From: Azolla caroliniana
Lineage: Eukaryota; Polypodiophyta
Assembly (NCBI GenBank): GCA_043228905.1
Contig: JBHGNT010000011.1
Span: 2,914,001 to 2,978,000, forward strand
Reading direction: 5' to 3'
Length of the DNA: 64,000 nucleotides
Of the stretch, positions 32,504 to 44,638 are shown in pieces (the stretch's first letter is position 1; each line of letters opens with the position of its first letter). Made by a program: the position numbers and the translations under genes. The notes beneath the pieces were generated by a model. The model was not told the origin of the DNA and ran no database searches. It worked only from the letters and a program-made list of their open reading frames with translations.

Positions 32504-35500
32504 ATGGCACCTCCATTATTAGTACATAGCCATGTCAGGCTTTTAATTCTTCAGCTAACAAATTTCCCTTTACTGTTACACCTCCTCATCTTAATCCTAA
32601 CACTATCTATCCAACCCTCCTCTGCTCTCCTTTGCAGACTTGGCCAATGCAAGGTCATTACATGGACTACTTTATTAATCTCTGTATAATTAACTTAGTA
32701 ATTGATTAAATTTCTAATTAAGTAACTTTAAGCCATGGATCCCCTTTTTCTCCCTTCATATTTAGTTAGCTAATGAGTTCATCAATCAATCAATCCCCTG
32801 TTTTTCAATTAATTAATCATTCAATGGATCCCCCCCCCCCCCCCCCCTACATCTGTAGATAGCTGATGAATTTCTAAATCAATCCCCTGTTTTTTTTTTT
32901 AAATTAATTGATTGATTAATGGATCCCCTCTGTTTATATTTTGGTTAATTCTAAAATCGCAGCTTCGAGATTTATGTTTGAGGGACTCAGATTGCTCGAA
33001 TGACCTTTTCTGCTCCACTTGTGTTGCCGATGGAGATCTTCTGCGACGATGTCATCGCTCCAAGGCCACCAATTTGTTCACAATTAGTAGTGTAATAATG
33101 GCTTGAAATTAATTCATTCTCTCTCCATTAATCAATGTATCATAATCATCCTGCCAGTTTAGGACTTTTCTTTCTACAAATTCATTTAGGGCTAAGCATA
33201 GGCTTAGGGTCTATAAACAATTTTAGGGTTTGGGGTTTCATAAGCATTTTTAGGGCTTGGTATTTTTTACAAGCATTTTTTTGGAGATTAGGGTGTAGGC
33301 ATTAAAAAGATTTTAGGGTTGAGGTGTTAACATTTTAGGACATTAAAGTAAGGTTTATAACCATGTCATGATTTGTAAGCAAATTCAGGGTTTATTATAA
33401 CCAATTTAGGGCTTGAACACATGGTAGGATTTAGGGTTTTATAAACCTCTTTTTAGAGACATTTTAAGGTTTAGGGTTAGGGTTTTATAAAGATGTGTGT
33501 GTGTGTGTGCGCAGAAAGGAGCTTCCATGCCCTTCAACAAATATTCATGGCTCACTACCCACAACTCATTTGCAATCGTGGGGGAGAAATCGCATACGGG
33601 CCAATCGAGGATAACTTTCGAGAATCAAGAGGATAGTATCACATCCCAACTCAATGTAATCAATCAATCCACTCAATCTACATGCCATTTGAAACCGATT
33701 AATGCTTTGCTTAATTCTTTGATATTATGCCTTTTGAAACCGATTAATGCTTAATGGATTGGTATTATACCCTCCGAAACTGATTAATGCTTAAATGATT
33801 GGTATTATGGTTTGATTGGTATTATGCCTTTTGAAACCGATTAATGCTTTGATTAATTCATTGTTATTTTCGTTCGATCTCAATGCACCATGATCACTAA
33901 ATCTAACCTTAATTAAAGGACCAATTTCGCCTGTCGATATCGACCCATTAATAGCTTGCTCTTGATGAACCATCCTATCCAAGTTTATAGTCTAGACATT
34001 TGAAGGTGTGGGCAAAAGTTTGGACAGATTTATATTGGGTCAAGAATACAAGTCTAGACAATTATGGTATATAGATTGGTTTACTAGACCATGACTAGAA
34101 GTAGAGTCGATAAAGTACATTTCTAGGTAAAGATTTTGCCTTGACATGTGTGGTCGACCAATATAAGCCTAGTTACTCACACATTTTGTGGTTGATCGGA
34201 GTCTCGACAACTATACTTTCAATATTGGCATCATATGAAAATACATTGGTTTACAATCTAGAAATAATCTTAACGCCTCGATAGTGACATGGGGATCATC
34301 AACCTCATGGACCATGCTTTGGACAACTATTTTCTGGACATAGACCCTTACTTAACATACATGTGATTACAATGAAGTAGAACTTCTTGTCGAATATTTA
34401 ATTCAAATATTGATTTCTTCATGGAATTACCACAGAATGGTGTAAGAGGCCTCATGCTTGATATGTATGATTTCCTTGGAGACGTATGGCTTTGTCATTC
34501 TTTCGGAGGTGTTTGCTACAACATCACAGCATTTGTAATTCTCTCTTCCTCTTGGTCACTTCATAAACTTTGCCATGATGACACTTATGTGATACTATCA
34601 TATTTTGTTGAATTCATGATTAGGAGCCAGCCATTGACACAATGAAAGAAATAGAAACCTTTTTGGCAACTAATCCCACAGAAATCATCACTATCTTCAT
34701 AGAGGATTATGTGAGAACACCAAATGGCTTAACAAAGTTATTCTCAAAATCGGGCTTGTTCAAATATTGGTTTCCGGTTTCGAGCATGCCGAAGAATGGC
34801 GAAGATTGGCCAACTATTACCGATATGGTGGCGAGAAACCATCGATTGCTTGTGTTTACATCGAATCGAACCAAAGAATTAAGTGAAGGCATAGCATACA
34901 ATTGGAAATATGTGAATGAGAACCAATGTGAGTATTGTAAAGGTGTTACAAATTTTATGAAAGCAATCAACCCACCCTCTACCTTAATCTCAATTAATTA
35001 ATGGGGAACATGTTTGTTAAAATAACATGACAATATAAAAGAACATTGTTGTCTTGCTTTAATATTAAGATCTTATGGCAAGGTAAACCATCTAAGGTGT
35101 TGTAAGACTAGTGGACATAAAGGCAACTACCGTTAAGGACAAGGTATACAAAGCTCAATAACAAAAATTGATTAATCAATTCCATTATCAACCTATGTAC
35201 CTTTGTTTGGCACTCTATGTAGGCCATCAAATGACAACTGGTTTCTCATTTGTAGTTGAGGATTAACACGATTTCTTACTCTAGGTAAGCTACTAAGATA
35301 TAAACATAAGGTTTTGAGTTCAAAACTAACATTTGTACATATTTCTTAGACAATATATATCACTTTTCGAAACCATTGATAAAACGATCTCATATATGGC
35401 CCCATTGATTCCCTCTCTTCCTCCGTTTTTCGATGTATTGACATGACACCCTCTATCTTTGTTTTTGTAACTTTTATCAATTGTAAACAACAATATATAA

Positions 35501-36537
35501 CATGGTTTATCTTGTTGTTAAGATGGCAATAAAGGAATGCAATCCGGGAATTGCTCAAATCGAGGAGAATCATTGCCATTGAATGCCACCAGTAGATCAT
35601 TGGTGTTGATGAACTTCTTCCCCGATGATCCACTTCAACCTCAAGCTTGCAAATTCAACTCAAACCCTTTACTAAAAATGCTCCCTACATGCTATCAAGC
35701 TGCTGGGAACAGATGGCCCAATTACCTCGCTGTAGATTTCTATAAGGTATGTTATAATGTTATGTGTTTACTTTATCATCTTAGGCTTTTATGGATGTTT
35801 TAGTGCTCAATGGTGGTTTTGAGATACAAGTTTAAAGTTCACAACTAGATTACTCTTGTCATAATTGCTTTCTAAATAGAATGCAACGAATGTGTGAGAC
35901 TAGAATTTCAAAAGTTTGAATGAAATGATCATAGCCAAATGAAATTTACTAGCATTGATAAAGGTTCTCAAAATGTCATAGACTCATATGTGTGTGTGAG
36001 ACTGTCCATAGTTCTATCTTGAATTGCATGAAATTACACAAATGCCAACAAATCGTCATCATATAAATGATATATATCTAACCTCCGATAAGTAGTCATT
36101 AGTAAAATTGAAAGAAGTATTTGTCTATGCTACACTAGCATGGAAGAGAAATTAAAATTTCATCTCATGGTTTTTACTCATTTAATATACAAACTCTATT
36201 TGTTGAGGAAAGAGGAGTGATGGTGGAGGAGCGTTTGCGGCATTGGATAGAATAAATGCAGGATTGATGTGCGGGTGCTCAAACATCAACATATGCAAGG
36301 TTTGCTTTGAAAACTAAGAAAGCATTTATACATGGTAATTGACGGTTTGTGATTATAATTGTTCAAACATGGCAGCTAAATTTAGCCTATGCAATGTGCA
36401 ATGAGTCTAGCGAGAATGGAACTTTTAAGCTACCTCAAGTAACTCCCTCAACCTCCAACATTTTACTTCCACTAACTCCATTTATTGTCACACTTAGCAT
36501 GACCATCTACATGACTCATTATTTTGGCACCTTGTAG
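32504..36537 (+). CDS. GPI-anchored PI-PLC X-domain protein (plant PLC-like phosphodiesterase family), 8 exons
   Basis: Exons I place at 32504-32653, 32963-33091, 33515-33655, 34436-34534, 34624-34927, 35523-35746, 36213-36299 and 36376-36537. All introns are GT-AG and the joined frame stays open for 431 codons. Residues 1-~41 are a hydrophobic signal peptide. Residues 55-85 are a Cys-rich segment (CLRDSDCSNDLFCSTCVADG...C). The X domain follows: WLTTHNSFA with the first catalytic-type His at 109, RGLMLDMYDF, WLCHSFGG with the second His at 161, TIFIEDYV, YWFPVSSMPKNG and LLVFTS. Then come SRSLVLMNFFPD, CYQAAGNRWPNYLAVDFYK and a CGCSNINICK segment. The C-terminal ~25 residues are hydrophobic (LPLTPFIVTLSMTIYM), as in a GPI-attachment signal. 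Plant members are ~400-430 residues and secreted or anchored. Catalytic activity is not well established for the family. This is the clearest intact host gene here. Confidence 0.93.
33092..33514 (+). repeat. Intron 2 rich in degenerate telomere-like TTTAGGG words
   Basis: The intron contains at least ten variants of TTTAGGG(TTT) or TTAGGG between about 33170 and 33490, for example 'tttagggctaagc', 'tttagggtttgggg', 'ttttagggcttgg', 'ggtttagggttagggtttt'. They are spaced and imperfect rather than a clean array. It ends in a TG run directly before the splice site (gtgtgtgtgtgcgcag). Confidence 0.75.
33675..33860 (+). repeat. Tandem ~45-bp repeats in intron 3
   Basis: Four to five imperfect copies of 'ttgaaaccgattaatgctt', each followed by 'aat...attggtattat(g/a)cc', lie just inside the 5' end of intron 3. 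No coding or known regulatory meaning seen. Confidence 0.8.
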
Positions 36538-38379
36538 TCAAATTCCAAGGATCTTTTCCAAAAAAAACTCATTCTTTGATAATATGAAGACATAGTTGCC
36601 AGCCAACAATGGATTTTTACCAACTTCTTTTTTGTTATCATTTGCAAGTTACTACAAAATTAAAATATGGAGTAAACAAACTGTATTTTAACTGGTTTGT
36701 GTTATTCTATATGTAACATGGTAACTTATTTTCCATCATTTGTAAAAATGGCTTGGACAAACTTGTAAATCTCTCATACCAACATAATATTAGTTTTTCT
36801 CTAACCAATCAAAAAAAAGTTTTTAAGATCCGAAGTCAATATTTACGAAGTTGTAGAATTGTTTATATGTAACATTGTAACCTAAATTCCATCATTTGTA
36901 AAATTGGCTTGAACAACTTGTAAATCTCTCACACCAACATAATATTGGTTTTTCTCTCCCAATCAAAAAATAGTTTTTAAGCGTCGACATCAATATTTAC
37001 GAAATTGTAGAATTGTTTTTTTCCGAAACTGGAATCATTTTTCAATGTTCCATTTTTCTCAAGATGAAATGTTGCTCCTACTTTTAAAACCATCTAAGAC
37101 CAAGGACAACCATATCCAAAAAATGCCTAGCAATGATATAGACACATTTTTTGTTGGATATGCTTCCTTGATACTTGATCACTTATTTCTTATCTGCAAA
37201 TTGATGAGCTTATGTTATGCCCCTATTTCATGCGGGTACTTAAAACCACAAGAAAACACAATTAGGACACAAAACTTACTCATATATCATTATAAGAAAA
37301 AAAGCTTACAACCTTCCCAAGTTGGGACAAAACCAAAACTCAAAACTCAGAGTTGGAACAAGTCGGGATTGAGTAGGAATTGAGTTGGGACAACTCCCAC
37401 ACAAGATAATAGAAAGAAGGAGAGAGTGAATCTAAGAATTAGAGAATGGTTAAAAAATGAGAAGTGATCCTCCTTATATAGGCCAAATATGGTTGTTGGG
37501 GTGGGTAGCTGTTGGGATTGGGTTGTCCCAACCTATGGCGCCTACTTCAGGACTATGATTGGCCCCCATGGACGATGCTACTTGGGAGTGAGCAAATTCT
37601 CTTAGAGCAAACTTCCTTTACTTTTTATGATTGCAAGAGTGCAATCTTTTAGAGAGGGGGATTATGTTACGAGCATAACCATAACCATAGAGTGTTAATT
37701 TGTAAGGATGAAAGGTGAGGATTGAGCTACCTCAATCCTATGGTGAGACATAACTTTAGATTATTTCATCACCTGGTTACTTTTTGTAAAAAAAAACAGC
37801 CACATGGGAAACACACACAAAGGCTTTGGGTTGAGCCTATATAAGAAGGCTAGCTATATTCATGATTAGGCATCTCTTTTCTTTATTGTTTTGAGATAGA
37901 GAATATGATACTGTGGCAAAGCTCTAGCTTCATACACATGTGCCTCCTTCATCTTGAAACCCAAGGTATGATCCATGACCATACAAGGTGGTATGGAACA
38001 TTAACAAGGGACTTGGATCTATCTCTCAGTTTTGCTAGGGGGTGGTAGGGTGGAATGACATCCTTTCTTCCTTATTTTCCTCTCTAATTTTGCTTAACAT
38101 TAATTAAGGTTCTAACAGAAGTACTTGGTAATTGCTAGAGAAGACTTTAAAGCTTGGTGAAAGGGAGGACATTTAGGTTGAAGACCACATCAACAATCTA
38201 CTAGTCCATCCCCGAAGATATACTTTGTAGATATGGGTGTGAAATTAACTCGCAAGAACCTTGGAGTTCTTGATAGAGTGGAGATTTGGTTATCCTTATC
38301 AAGGCATACAACTCTACAGTGCACGACAAGGTAGAAAGGGGAATTATCCAGTTATTTAAGGCTTTGGCAAAGGCATGCA
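36538..38379. other. Region downstream of the PI-PLC-X gene
   Basis: No gene recognised. It contains a ~165-bp tandem duplication (about 36698-37020), visible through 'atgtaaca(t)tgtaac', 'ttccatcatttgtaaaa', 'tggctt(g)gaacaa' and 'aatatttacgaa(g/a)ttgtagaattgttt'. A 112-codon open frame at 37045-37383 resembles nothing I know and is probably chance. Confidence 0.5.
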
Positions 38380-38900
38380 AGGAATGAGCTAGGATTTGGC
38401 TGAAGGTTTTACCCTATTCACATTGAGATCTTTCCTATTGAGTGTCGAGAGACACACAAACTGCCTCTCTAACTCCTGTAGCATTGTGGTGGTGCACCTC
38501 CCCTTTCCAAGTGATTTGACCCAATCCATTAGGTCTTTCTTCATCGTCTACAATGAGTCATTGAGGTCGTATACTTTGAGCAACCCCCTCTCAAACTCTT
38601 TCCAAGGGTGGCTTTCTACTTGCAACTCGAGTACCTCCATGTGAAGACTCGTCACTATTGCTCTTGTGAAGCCACTCACGTGCTTCTATTCCATAATGTC
38701 TCTCATCATCATTCCGGCTTTATAAGCCTTCAAATAGCTCAAGGCATCTTTCTATTGAATCAGTTCATCGTTCTGACAATAATTTCAATGACTTGGTCTA
38801 GCCTTGCCATGTTTTCCCTTCCTCGCATCACTCCATCCATGGCCAAGTTGAACTTGATGTCACGTAAACACGCATGCATGTGCTATTCTAGGGGGACCAT
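38380..38900 (-). pseudogene. Degenerate retrotransposon gag fragment
   Basis: The minus strand, allowing stops, reads KFNLAMDGVMRGRENMARLDQ, MMMRDIME-stop-KHVSGFTRAIVTSLHMEVLELQVESHPWKEFERGLLKVYDLNDSL-stop-TMKKDLMDWVKSLGKGRCTTTMLQELERQFVCLSTL. The W-x-x-F-x-R-x-L-L-x-x-Y block followed by a D-W motif is like the capsid core of plant Ty3/gypsy gag. No pol or LTR is attached. Confidence 0.55.
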
Positions 38901-39039
38901 GGGGGTCTTGGACCAGGGAGGACGTGAGTGAAGGTGGGGCTTGAACCCGAGTGGGGACTCAAATGTGATTGGGAACTCGAACACAAGTTGGGCACTCAAA
39001 TGGAAGATGATGAAATGAATGTAAGATGTGAACAAACGG

Positions 39040-39697
39040 TGTCGTGAAGAATTTTGGCCAGAGGCGGAAACCGGAAAATATTGGCTACATCGGCGGGGTG
39101 CAGCATGTGCGCTCACCCTTGTACATTTAGTGTGAATAATGAGGGCGCCTTTATGGCGCCAAAGAGTAATCAAGTCGGGACAAGAATCCCATGTAATAAG
39201 GGATTTATCCCACAATGCTACGCATCCCTCTCCTTGTTCTATAAAAGGGAGGGAGCGCCCTTTGTGAAGGGGTTGCCCATTTTTGCATTCATAGGGTATA
39301 CCGTTAGAGGAAGAAACGTTCTCTCTTCCTCTTTCTTTCCTCTTGTTTATGGTTTCGTTTCTCTTCTATGCTTCTTCCTCTTCATCGTTTTGAGTATCGA
39401 GCCTTGGCATCTCGTGTTCCTGTTTTTTGCCTGTTCTCTGTGCAAGATCCCGCTCGGCACGACAAGCCTGAGAGCTCCCCGACCGGCGGCTTGGCAGTAG
39501 ACGACTATTGTAACCTGAGCTACTTAGGTCGGGCTCGATACCAGTATTGTATCTTAGTCTTGTTACATATACATGGAGGGTTCTGCGCACCGGTGTTTGT
39601 GTGGGTGTTTTGGTGTTCTCTTACCTCCGTTCTTGTACAAAGGGCGTGAGTTGGGTTGGTGTGGTGGGAGTGTGTGGGTGTGAGTCGGTGTCAAGTG

Positions 39698-39728
<31 letters not shown>

Positions 39729-39840
39729 ATTCGGTTGCTTCTGGAACGCGTCCGGAATCATCTTCACGGCTTCCCTTCTTCCCTCGTCCGAGACCCCCGT
39801 GGTCCCGCCCTTCTACACGCACGCGCGAAACTTCGTGACA
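39040..39840 (+). repeat. 5' LTR of the LARD-like element
   Basis: Starts TGTCGTGAAG and ends CTTCGTGACA, nearly inverted ends. A TATA-like 'tctataaaaggg' lies at about 39239. There is a small palindrome 'ggcgcctttatggcgcc' in U3 and a CT microsatellite at about 39701-39726. It matches 42347-43144 along its whole length with scattered changes. Confidence 0.92.
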
Positions 39841-42346
39841 TATTTGGTGAACCCGACGTGAAGGGTGGCAAGGGAGGATGGAGTTGGAAGAAGACAACTT
39901 TGCGCAACTTTTTGTTGAAGCGATGAGGGAGTTTGGATGAGCAACAACAAGGAGAGAGACGGCGCAACAAGCTGTCAAATGCGTGGTCGAAAGAGTCGGC
40001 CGGTTCAATGGCCGTTTCGGTCGAGTCATCCACATCCGAATCACGCTCCATCCGAATCGGAATGCCGATCTTTTCGTGCCGCCTCCTCGCAGGCCGTTTC
40101 CCATCCCCCTTCGTTGGCATCGTGCCAGGACTCCTCGTCGGCACCTTCCTTCTCTCCGGTCTCATGTCGGCACACGGGCTCGACCACCGGAGTCTCCAGA
40201 ATCCGCATGGAGAGCTCTTCTGAAAGGCGCGAAAGACCAGGGACGGGCTATAGAGCCCGATCGGTAGGGCTCGGTTCGGTACGATAGTGCCGGCGCGGAA
40301 GAGGGTGCGAAAAAAATTGGTCTCTTTTACATGAGGACACAAGCCGGCGCGGAAGAGGGTGAAGGCCGCAAATCTGGAAGCTAGCGGTCGAGGTTGCGGA
40401 GAGAGACTAGCAGGTTTTGGACACTGCTGCCCAAAACTCCGGACATTGGAGAATCAAGTGCAGGCGGCACTTGATCGATCGAAGTCCAGACGCTTCTCAC
40501 CGAATGTGCTTGGGGAGCGGTTCCCCGAACGAGCGTCCGCAAATCATTACGGGACGGAAACACTACGTCTTATCCGGAGACTCAGGCAGCCGACAACGAG
40601 CGCCGGCATGAGACCTAGAGAGATGGGAAATGTAGGCGGGTACGCGAGAAGGAGAGCAACGACGAGTTCGGGAGAAGTACAAAGGATGAAGAGGAGAACG
40701 AAGATCGGTGCTACGGAGATCCTCACACCGATCTGGCTGTCGGCCCGAGTCCTATAGGAGAGATTGGTGGCGACAAGAGAACGGGACCCGGCAATCCAGA
40801 GAATGACGAATGAGAACCGGGTGGAGCGGACTTCCGAATAACCATTCCGGGAGGCCTACGAAGAGGCTGGGAACACGGTACGTCAGTACCACGGGAGAGG
40901 GTGTGGAGCGAGCCACCCTCTCGGCTTGCGAAAGAAGGAAGACCCAGGATAAGGGTCAGAGATACGACGAGCCCGAGGAGGATCCTTCACACCGGATCCG
41001 AAGACTCCGGCAGTCGGCCCGAGAGCCGATGTGAGACCTAGAGTGACGATCGGTGGCGGCGAGGGGACGAAGGCAAAGAACTGCAGGCGGGCAAACCGAG
41101 GTCCCACGAAGATCCTCACACTGACCCGGCGGTCGGCCCAAGAGCCGGCGTGAGTCCTATAGGAAAGGATGGTGGCGGCAGGTGAACGTGTTCAGACGAT
41201 GGAAAGCAGAGAAGGAAGGTATTAGGCTGGCGAAGCGGCTACGAACCGAATCAGACCGACTGGCAAGGTCACGGGCATAAGGAAGTCCGGTCCTACGGGA
41301 TCCCCACACCGAACCAAAGACTCTGGCAGTTCGGCCAACGTGGCAACATGAGACCGAGAGAGAAGGTTGGTGGCGGCGGGAAACGGGACCCGGCAACACG
41401 AAGGTGGACCCGGCTACGCGGAAGACACGAGGAGAGTCGCGAAGGACTCCGACAAAAGACACCCGAATTTCGGCAAGTTGAGAAACGGAGTCCGGTCCTA
41501 TGGGACCCTCACACCGATCCGGAGACTTCGGCGGCCGGCTAACGGGAGTCGGCTTGAGACCTAGGGAGAAGGACGGTGGCGGATCAGGAGTCGGTAAGAC
41601 AGGGGGTGGACGAAGTGCGAAACCCTTACCGCCGGTTACGGTTTCGGAAGGAGCTGGTAGGGGCAAACACGGGGAGGTGTGTCGGGCCGGAAAGGCACAC
41701 CTGGGACGGAACAAGAGTCTCGCAAGTGGCCATCGCGGGCCGGATCGAAGCGTGACTACGGGACGGTGTTTGGCACAGGCGGTGCCGAACAAAGGAAGTG
41801 GAACGTGCCACATGGAGGTGTCGAAGTAGAAAGGCGAGCACGAAGAATGGGTTGCACGGTTCAGAGGTAGTGCATAGAAGGCCAGGGAAGGATCCTCCAC
41901 ACCGTTCCGAGGACCATGGTAGTTCGAGCCGATGTGGCGGCGTAAGACCATGGAGAAGGAAGTTGGCGGCGAGAGGACGAAGGCAACGCGAAACAACATG
42001 GGACGGCAATCAAGACAACCCGAATGGTCGACGGAGGCCAAGTGGGCCACTACGGGCGTTCCTCAAGCGGAGGACATCGGGCATACGGCGGAGAGCGGAG
42101 CGTGCATACGGCCGAACAAGGGCTAGCGAAAGTACGTGTACTACGGAGATCGCGGCGAAGGACCCATCGACGGGTCGAACGAGCCTACGGGTAGGTAAGC
42201 GCGAAGGAAGAACCAAAGCCGAAGATTCAAACCGGCAGCGGGGCCGGGATGCGGATTACAGAAGACCGGTTTCTCACCGGCCGAAATCTCTCATCCTTCA
42301 CCGGATTTGGCACGTACCGGTGGACGTGCGGTTTGGTGGGGGCGGA
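39841..42346 (+). repeat. GC-rich internal region made of degenerate ~200-bp repeats
   Basis: Just after the primer site, a short frame MELEEDNFAQLFVEAMREFG-stop and, one frame over, DEQQQGERRRNKLSNAWSKESAGS may be a gag remnant. From about 40550 to 41980 a module recurs at least seven times: GATCC(T)CACACCG, a 'gactccggcagtcggcc'-like block, 'gtgagacctagag' and 'ggtggcggc' (near 40560, 40715, 40980, 41108, 41300, 41500 and 41885). Spacing varies from about 125 to 385 bp. Long open frames on both strands here come from GC richness and I do not accept them as genes. Confidence 0.75.
39843..39859 (+). promoter_or_regulatory. Primer-binding site of the LARD-like element
   Basis: TTTGGTGAACCCGACGTG two bases after the 5' LTR resembles the TTTGGTGACCCCGACGTG primer site used by several plant gypsy elements. 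It differs from the Met-tRNA site of the copia elements here. Confidence 0.6.
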
Positions 42347-43144
42347 TGTCGTGAAGAATTTCGGCCAGAGGCGGAAACCGGGAAATATTGGCTACATCGG
42401 TGGGGTGCAGCATGTGCGCTCACCCTTGTACATTTAGTGTGAATAATGAGGGTGCCTTTATGGCGCCGAAGAGTAATCAAGTCGGGCCAAGAATCCCATG
42501 TAATAAGGGATTTATCCCACAATGCTACGCATCCCTCTCCTTGTTCTATAAAAGGGAGGGAGCGCCCTTTGTGAAGGGGTTGCCCATTTTTGCATTCGTA
42601 GGGTATACCGTTAGAGGAAGAAACGTTCTCTCTTCCTCTTTCTTTCCTCTTGTTTACGGTTTCGTTTCTCTTCTTTGCTTCTTCCTCTTCGTCGTTTTGA
42701 GTATCGAGCCTTGGTATCTCATGTTCCTGTTTTCTGCCCGTTCTCTGTGCAAGACCCCGCTCGGCACGACAAGCCTGAGAGCTCCCCGACCGGCGGCTTG
42801 GCAGTAGACGACTGTTGTAACCTGAGCTACTTAGGTCGGGCTCGATACCAGTATTGTATCTTAGTCTTGTTACATATGCATGGAGGGTTCTACGCACCGG
42901 TGTTTGTGTGGGTGTTTTGGTGTTCTCTTACCTCTGTTCCTGTACATAAGGGCGTGAGTTGGGTCGGTGTGGTGGGAGTGTGTGGGTGTGAATCGGTGTC
43001 AAGCGCTCTCTCTCTCTCTCTCTCTCTCTCCCGTTCGGTTGTTTCCAGAACACGTCCGGAATCGTCTTCTCGGCTTTCCTTCTTCCCTCGTCCGAGACCC
43101 CCGTGGTCCCGCCCTTCTACACGCACGCGCGAAACTTCGCGTCA
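42347..43144 (+). repeat. 3' LTR of the LARD-like element
   Basis: Starts TGTCGTGAAGAATTTCGG and ends CTTCGCGTCA. Full-length partner of 39040-39840, including the TATA-like box (~42546) and a shortened CT tract (~43005-43030). Confidence 0.92.
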
Positions 43145-43774
43145 AACAAGGCAAACGATCCGGAGATGGATTAAGAGCGGCTAGACTCATCCACTGGCAA
43201 CCACTTAAACCTCCTCACACTCACACATAATGATGAAAGGAGACCAATATATGATTTTGGTTGAAAATATTTATAGAGAAATATCCCTTTTGTTACAACA
43301 AAGTGGTATCACAAAATGAAATGCCACGAAAGAAATGGTTTTTACAAGGTTTAAACAAACAAAAATAGGAGATGGGAGAATAATACAACCAATTAGAGCC
43401 TCCGGTGAAGGTAAATGGAGTGGTCTGTGAAGATCGTGCCTCAATGTCGTAATAGTGTCTTCGGGCCACACCGTGCTCCCTTCGACACAGTTGGCAAGCG
43501 AGTTAGCCAACTCCCTTCACGAAGCTATCCACGTGTAATGAGGTCGGAGCCATGAAGACAACGATGACCTCCGAAATGGAAAAGGAGGTTGATAAGAAGA
43601 TGTGAAAGTATAAATAACAGTGTTGTGATATGGGGATCACAGAGGAGGAAATAAGTTTAACTACAAATATTAAAAAGGTTCAATGATAAAGTTAGGGTGT
43701 GGTAGAAGGACACGTATTGTGGTGCGTTTAAAACAATAAAAAAGTCTTAGCTCAATTGATAAGAGTTTGTAACA
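43145..43774. other. Spacer
   Basis: No recognisable gene. Near 43745-43785 the word TTAGCTCAATTGATAAGAG resembles a tRNA A box, but I see no B box at the right distance. Confidence 0.4.
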
Positions 43775-44364
43775 TGATTGAGAGGGGGGGAATAGAGCAG
43801 GTAATTGGGAAAGAAAAAGTGTGGCATGTGCTAAAATAAAAAGCACCCAATAATTGTATTGGGGAACAAGCCTTTTAAAACCTATAAAAGGGCAAAGAGA
43901 ACTCATGGTTAAGGGGAGAATATAAAGAACCAGATATGATTCTTGTGCAGCGGAAGAGATGTGTGTTATGTGTATGTGTGAGAGGAAAGAGAGAAGAGAA
44001 GAGAAAACACAAGATAGATTAGATAGAATGGAAAATAGAATACTCAAGAAGAAGGTGTATATTCACAAGGAGAATAACAAATACAAAATGTAGCATTACA
44101 AGGAGTCACAACCGACTTAGTATGAAGTAGGAGAAGGGTGCTTTATATAAAGTCACCCTCGCTCTTCATTATCTCACTACAACAACAACTCTCTTGGGGA
44201 ATGTGAAGACTCATAGTCATAGGGAATATGGAACTCATTAGTTATGTGTCATAGAATATAGTTAATGTGTAGAGAGTAGTGGTGTGACTCTTGACCTTTG
44301 AGTGATCATAGATTCTCAAAGGGTGTGTTCACACGTTGCACTAGGTTGACCTTGATTCTCAACA
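43775..44364 (-). repeat. 3' LTR of copia A (left end uncertain)
   Basis: In the element's sense the LTR starts TGTTGAGAATCAAGG at 44364, directly after the purine-rich CTTGAGGGGGCG. A TATA-like 'tttatata' lies near 44145-44155 on this strand's complement. I could not fix the CA end; 43775 is a guess from the loss of U5-like sequence. Confidence 0.5.
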
Positions 44365-44638
44365 CGCCCCCTCAAGTTCAACTCGGGTCGATTGCTTTCG
44401 GTTGATGTCCGCTTTGGCTGGTATCCGGTTTAGATGATCTCCGGTGTTCGCTTCGGCTCATACCCAGTTCAGACAGTATCCGGTTCTCTCTTGTACTCCC
44501 CCTCAAGCTTGGCAAGTTAGGGATCGTCAATCTATGGTCTGACATGAATTGCTGAAGCTTGTCGGCTCCTAGGGCTTTGGTGAAGATGTTGGTTGTCTCA
44601 AGATTCGTGTTGATGTGTTGAAGGTCAACATCTCCGGT

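Larger units (their letters stand above)
39040..43144 (+). mobile_element. Non-autonomous LTR retrotransposon (LARD-like) without pol
   Basis: A 4.1 kb element with two ~800-bp direct LTRs. The left LTR is followed by a gypsy-type primer site and the right LTR is preceded by the purine run GGTGGGGGCGGA. Its 2.5 kb interior is GC-rich, unlike all its neighbours, and has no protease, RT or integrase. Flanking 5-mers (AACGG left, AACAA right) do not form a clear duplication. Such elements move with proteins from a related autonomous gypsy. The LTRs differ by scattered substitutions, so the insertion is not brand new. Confidence 0.88.

Noticed and set aside
37045-37383. 112-codon plus-strand frame downstream of the PI-PLC-X gene
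   Set aside because: No recognisable motif, in AT-rich sequence after a tandem repeat. There is nothing to support a gene.
41157-42050. Long open frames on both strands within the LARD-like interior (for example 41157-42050 minus, 41798-42442 plus)
   Set aside because: They overlap in several frames, follow the GC-rich repeated module and show no domain. Stop codons are simply rare at this composition.
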